Assembly (NCBI GenBank): GCA_934675695.1
Contig: CAKURN010000009.1
Location: 1 to 16,474, forward strand
Direction of reading: 5' to 3'
From: an uncultured Candidatus Melainabacteria bacterium
GTDB taxonomy: Bacteria; Cyanobacteriota; Vampirovibrionia; Gastranaerophilales; Gastranaerophilaceae
Length of the DNA: 16,474 nucleotides
In this document: positions 15,201-16,474 of the stretch, piece after piece
Layout of the letters: each line of letters starts with the position of its first letter
Position numbering within the stretch: position 1 is the first letter of the stretch
Notes under the pieces: model-generated
The model's database searches: none
Told to the model about the DNA's origin: nothing
The model's input: only the letters and a program-made list of their open reading frames with translations
Program-made: the position numbers and the translations under genes

Positions 15201-15758
15201 AATTTCTTCGATTTTGTGAATTTCGTGAGAAGTTCTGAAACCATCAAAGAATTGGATAAATGGAACTTTTGCTTTGTATGTTGCAAGGTGAGCAACAAGA
15301 GCCAAATCCATTTCTTCTTGAACAGAATTAGCTGCAAGCATAGCATAACCTGTGTTACGGCAAGCCATAACGTCTGTATGATCACCGAAAATCGCCAAAG
15401 ATTGAGCAGCTAATGCACGAGCTGCAACGTGGATAACAGAAGGAATCATTTCCCCTGCTATTTTATGCATTACAGGAATCATCAATAACAAGCCTTGAGA
15501 AGCTGTATATGTAGAAGTTAAAGCACCTGCAACAAGCGAGCCATGAACAGCACCTGCAGCCCCTGCTTCTGATTGCATTTCTGCAACACGAACTTCTTTT
15601 CCCCAGATATTCTTTTTGTGTTGTGATGCCCATTCATCTACCCATTCACCCATTGTTGAAGATGGAGTGATAGGATAAATCGCTGACACTTCGCTAAGAG
15701 CATACGCAACATGGGCAGCTGCGTAATTGCCGTCAACAGTAATTGTTTTTTTAGCCAT
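12225..15758 (-). CDS. nifJ: Pyruvate:ferredoxin (flavodoxin) oxidoreductase, single-chain
   Basis: This 1177-residue enzyme oxidises pyruvate with CoA to acetyl-CoA and CO2 and passes electrons to ferredoxin or flavodoxin; it is cytosolic and oxygen-sensitive. All parts of the homodimeric type are present: the N-terminal domain with YPITPSSTMGEWVDEW (28-43), the transketolase-C-like domain with GLGSDGTVGANK (421-432), and an internal two-cluster ferredoxin domain with Cys 690/693/696/700 and 745/748/751/755. The C-terminal thiamine diphosphate domain has GGDGWANDIGYGG (973-985) and EVYSNTGGQASKS (1004-1016). Cys 818, 821, 846 and 1083 are placed like the four ligands of the proximal [4Fe-4S] cluster in the Desulfovibrio enzyme. 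GAGG precedes the ATG. It is flanked by its own promoter and terminator, so monocistronic. It is divergent from hydG, which fits fermentative use rather than nitrogen fixation. Confidence 0.97.
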   Translation of the reverse strand: MAKKTITVDGNYAAAHVAYALSEVSAIYPITPSSTMGEWVDEWASQHKKNIWGKEVRVAEMQSEAGAAGAVHGSLVAGALTSTYTASQGLLLMIPVMHKIAGEMIPSVIHVAARALAAQSLAIFGDHTDVMACRNTGYAMLAANSVQEEMDLALVAHLATYKAKVPFIQFFDGFRTSHEIHKIEEISYDEIKSLVEEKYIEEFKQRALRPEKPICKVGAQNTDVYFQGRETVNKYYDAVPDIVQEYMDKVAKVTGRQYHPFDYVGAADATDVIVAMGSGCEAIEETINYLNANRGTKYGLVKVRLYRPFDVKRFKEALPQTTKRIAVMDRTKEPGSIGEPLFLDVVAALENQGIRIIGGRYGLSSKEFTPSMILAIYKHLENNGFHGFTVGIEDDVTHKSLKVEEHIVTEPAGTTNCMFWGLGSDGTVGANKNSIKIIGQYTNKDAQAYFAYDSKKSFGVTVSHLRFSDSHIKSTYLITAPDFVSCSTHAYIGRYDILKGIKEGGTFLLNSPYSNEEAFNHLTRDLQKTIIEKKIKFYNVNAEELVKQQPGLRGKGANTVMMVAYFKVSGVIPFEQAYEGMKEMTVKTFKKKGDDVVNMNLALIDAAIDACKEVIVPTSLDGVGCIDEQQLLPENATEFAKKIVEPSMKQKGDDIPVSAMSIDGVIPTGTACLEKRGIAPRVPKWNSEFCIQCGICASACPHAAIRTKLIEAKDLEKAPESFNTIPAKPALADEKFKVQVYCKDCTGCGVCIDQCPMSKVEGKKALTWSTIEKEIESCEEVNEKFFDELPDNVMGKNTTNTVKGAMLRKPLFEFSGACAGCGETPYVKLVSQLFGENAIIANATGCSSIYSGTFPTIPYTTNKDGRGPAWANSLFEDNAEFGYGMRLAVDQNRDTLKTYVEKVLENEKTPEDLKSALQNAMAHFDNSKTEEAIKAQEEAKKVIDKYATCGCPDIAKVAELKDYFTDKSVWIIGGDGWANDIGYGGIDHVLAQGRNVNILVLDTEVYSNTGGQASKSTPTGAVAKFATGGKRTYKKNMGLMSMSYGFVYVASVALGADRNQTLKAFKEAESYNGPSIIFAYAPCIAHGIDMSKTQTEQKRAVEAGYFPLYRYNPQNEQPFTWDAKDPKGSYQDFIRSEGRYKSLLKTNPEAAEELYAKAEKDANQRMAVFKAIGELVK

Positions 15759-15793
15759 TGCTATCCTCTTTTCTTTTCTAGCTATAAACTACT

Positions 15794-15820
15794 TAACAAA
15801 ATTATACCGCTAACAAAATT
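15794..15820. repeat. Direct repeat TAACAAAATT flanking the nifJ -10 box
   Basis: The ten-base sequence TAACAAAATT occurs at 15794-15803 and again at 15811-15820, a 17-base period; the two copies overlap or abut the TATAAT box. Such spacing, a little under two helical turns, could suit a regulator, but with this base composition chance repeats are common. Confidence 0.35.
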
Positions 15821-15830
15821 TTTTGTGCAA
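15801..15830 (-). promoter_or_regulatory. Sigma-70 promoter of nifJ
   Basis: Reading leftward, TTGCAC (15830-15825) and a perfect TATAAT (15806-15801) are separated by 18 bases, giving a predicted start about 35-40 bases before the nifJ ATG. The spacer holds an inverted repeat ACAAAA-TT-TTTTGT (15813-15826) that could be an operator. Confidence 0.7.
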
Positions 15831-15857
15831 ATCTAGATAACTATCTTTTACTCAAAT

Positions 15858-15885
15858 TTGACTAAAATCTTCTAAAGAGTAAAAT
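15858..15885 (+). promoter_or_regulatory. Sigma-70 promoter of hydG
   Basis: TTGACT (15858-15863) and TAAAAT (15880-15885) are 16 bases apart, with a predicted start near 15892 and the hydG ATG at 15918. It is back to back with the nifJ promoter; the two -35 boxes are about 27 bases apart. Confidence 0.6.
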
Positions 15886-15917
15886 GTAGTTGAATTATTA
15901 ACTTTTTAAGGCAAATT

Positions 15918-16474
15918 ATGTACAACAAACTTTCAAACAAAGCAGAAGAATTTATATCTGATGAAGAAATTTTAGACACTCTAGACTATGCAGAAAAAAA
16001 CAAAAATAATATTAAATTGATAAAATCAATACTAAAAAAAGCTTATCCTATTCAACAAGGTGAAAAAACCATCTGCAACGGCTTAAATCATAGAGAAGCA
16101 AGCGTATTATTGGCTTGCGAAGATAAAGAAATTTTAAACGAAATATACAACTTAGCTTCTATTATTAAACAAACCTTCTATGGCAACAGAGTGGTTATTT
16201 TTGCACCTTTGTATTTGTCTAATTACTGCACAAATGGCTGTGTTTATTGCCCATATCATTTTAAAAATAAAAATATCAAACGAAAAAAACTCTCTCAAGA
16301 AGAAATAAAAAAAGAAACAATAGCGCTTCAGGATATGGGTCATAAAAGACTGGCAATAGAAGCAGGAGAAGACAATATCAACAACCCGATTGAGTATATT
16401 TTAGAGTCAATAAATACAATATATTCAATAAAACACAAAAACGGTGCAATAAGACGTGTAAACGTAAATATAGC
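15918..16474 (+). CDS. hydG: [FeFe]-hydrogenase maturase HydG, N-terminal part (runs off the window)
   Basis: About 185 codons are inside the window. HydG is a radical SAM enzyme that splits tyrosine and makes the CO and CN ligands of the [FeFe]-hydrogenase H-cluster. The SAM-cluster motif is CTNGCVYC (CX3CX2C, about residues 104-111) in the context FAPLYLSNYCTNGCVYCPYH. LQDMGHKRLAIEAGEDNINN and the run to KHKNGAIRRVNVN follow, wording typical of HydG and distinguishing it from ThiH. The start ATG 15918 has AAGG six bases upstream. The C-terminal second iron-sulfur site lies outside the window. Its presence predicts HydE, HydF and an [FeFe]-hydrogenase elsewhere in the genome, fed by ferredoxin reduced by the divergent nifJ product. 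Confidence 0.95.
   Translation, partial: MYNKLSNKAEEFISDEEILDTLDYAEKNKNNIKLIKSILKKAYPIQQGEKTICNGLNHREASVLLACEDKEILNEIYNLASIIKQTFYGNRVVIFAPLYLSNYCTNGCVYCPYHFKNKNIKRKKLSQEEIKKETIALQDMGHKRLAIEAGEDNINNPIEYILESINTIYSIKHKNGAIRRVNVNI

Noticed and set aside
16152..16343. Minus-strand frame of 63 codons
   Set aside because: It lies wholly inside hydG, whose sense translation carries the radical SAM motif.

Overview
The window is AT-rich and reads as the chromosome of a fermentative, flagellated, piliated bacterium. The best guess is a non-photosynthetic relative of the cyanobacteria (Melainabacteria/Vampirovibrionia, possibly Gastranaerophilales). The main evidence is ribosomal: S5 ([20 protein letters not shown]) and L15 (LEDIRPNEGATH) look cyanobacterial. 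Pyruvate:ferredoxin oxidoreductase, an [FeFe]-hydrogenase maturase and several short type IV prepilins point the same way. The taxonomy is inferred from remembered family sequences, not from a search.

Layout. (1) 1-2759, minus strand: the distal part of the spc ribosomal operon, rpsE-rpmD-rplO-secY-adk, tightly packed. rplO and secY overlap by one base. adk is cut by the window edge and appears to start at the rare codon ATT. The operon is interrupted upstream of rpsE, where rplR would normally be. (2) 2760-3124: the only long gene-free stretch. It ends in a candidate ~95-nt RNA with three hairpins and a terminator shared with the convergent gene. (3) 3125-6519: four type IV prepilin-like genes, one leftward and three rightward from a divergent promoter region. 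They form two classes: two with a glycine-rich C-terminal domain and two of the pseudopilin-like 'DGI.W ... VD.NG' kind. (4) 6539-11880: a strong terminator, a sigma-28-like promoter, then fliJ-fliK-flgD-flgE closed by a terminator. (5) 11881-12205: a small gene of 71 codons placed where other bacteria have flbD/swrD. (6) 12225-15758, minus strand: nifJ, a full-length pyruvate:ferredoxin oxidoreductase. (7) 15918-end, plus strand: the 5' part of hydG, divergent from nifJ, each gene with its own sigma-70-type promoter.

How the genes work together. The ribosomal/secY block is housekeeping. The pilin block and the flagellar block are two surface systems side by side. The flagellar genes encode the export chaperone, the hook-length ruler, the hook cap and the hook subunit, which is one functional step: building the hook. 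nifJ and hydG share a metabolic logic: pyruvate oxidation makes reduced ferredoxin, and HydG helps build the active site of the hydrogenase that can use it to make H2. No mobile elements, CRISPR arrays, tRNAs or rRNAs were seen.
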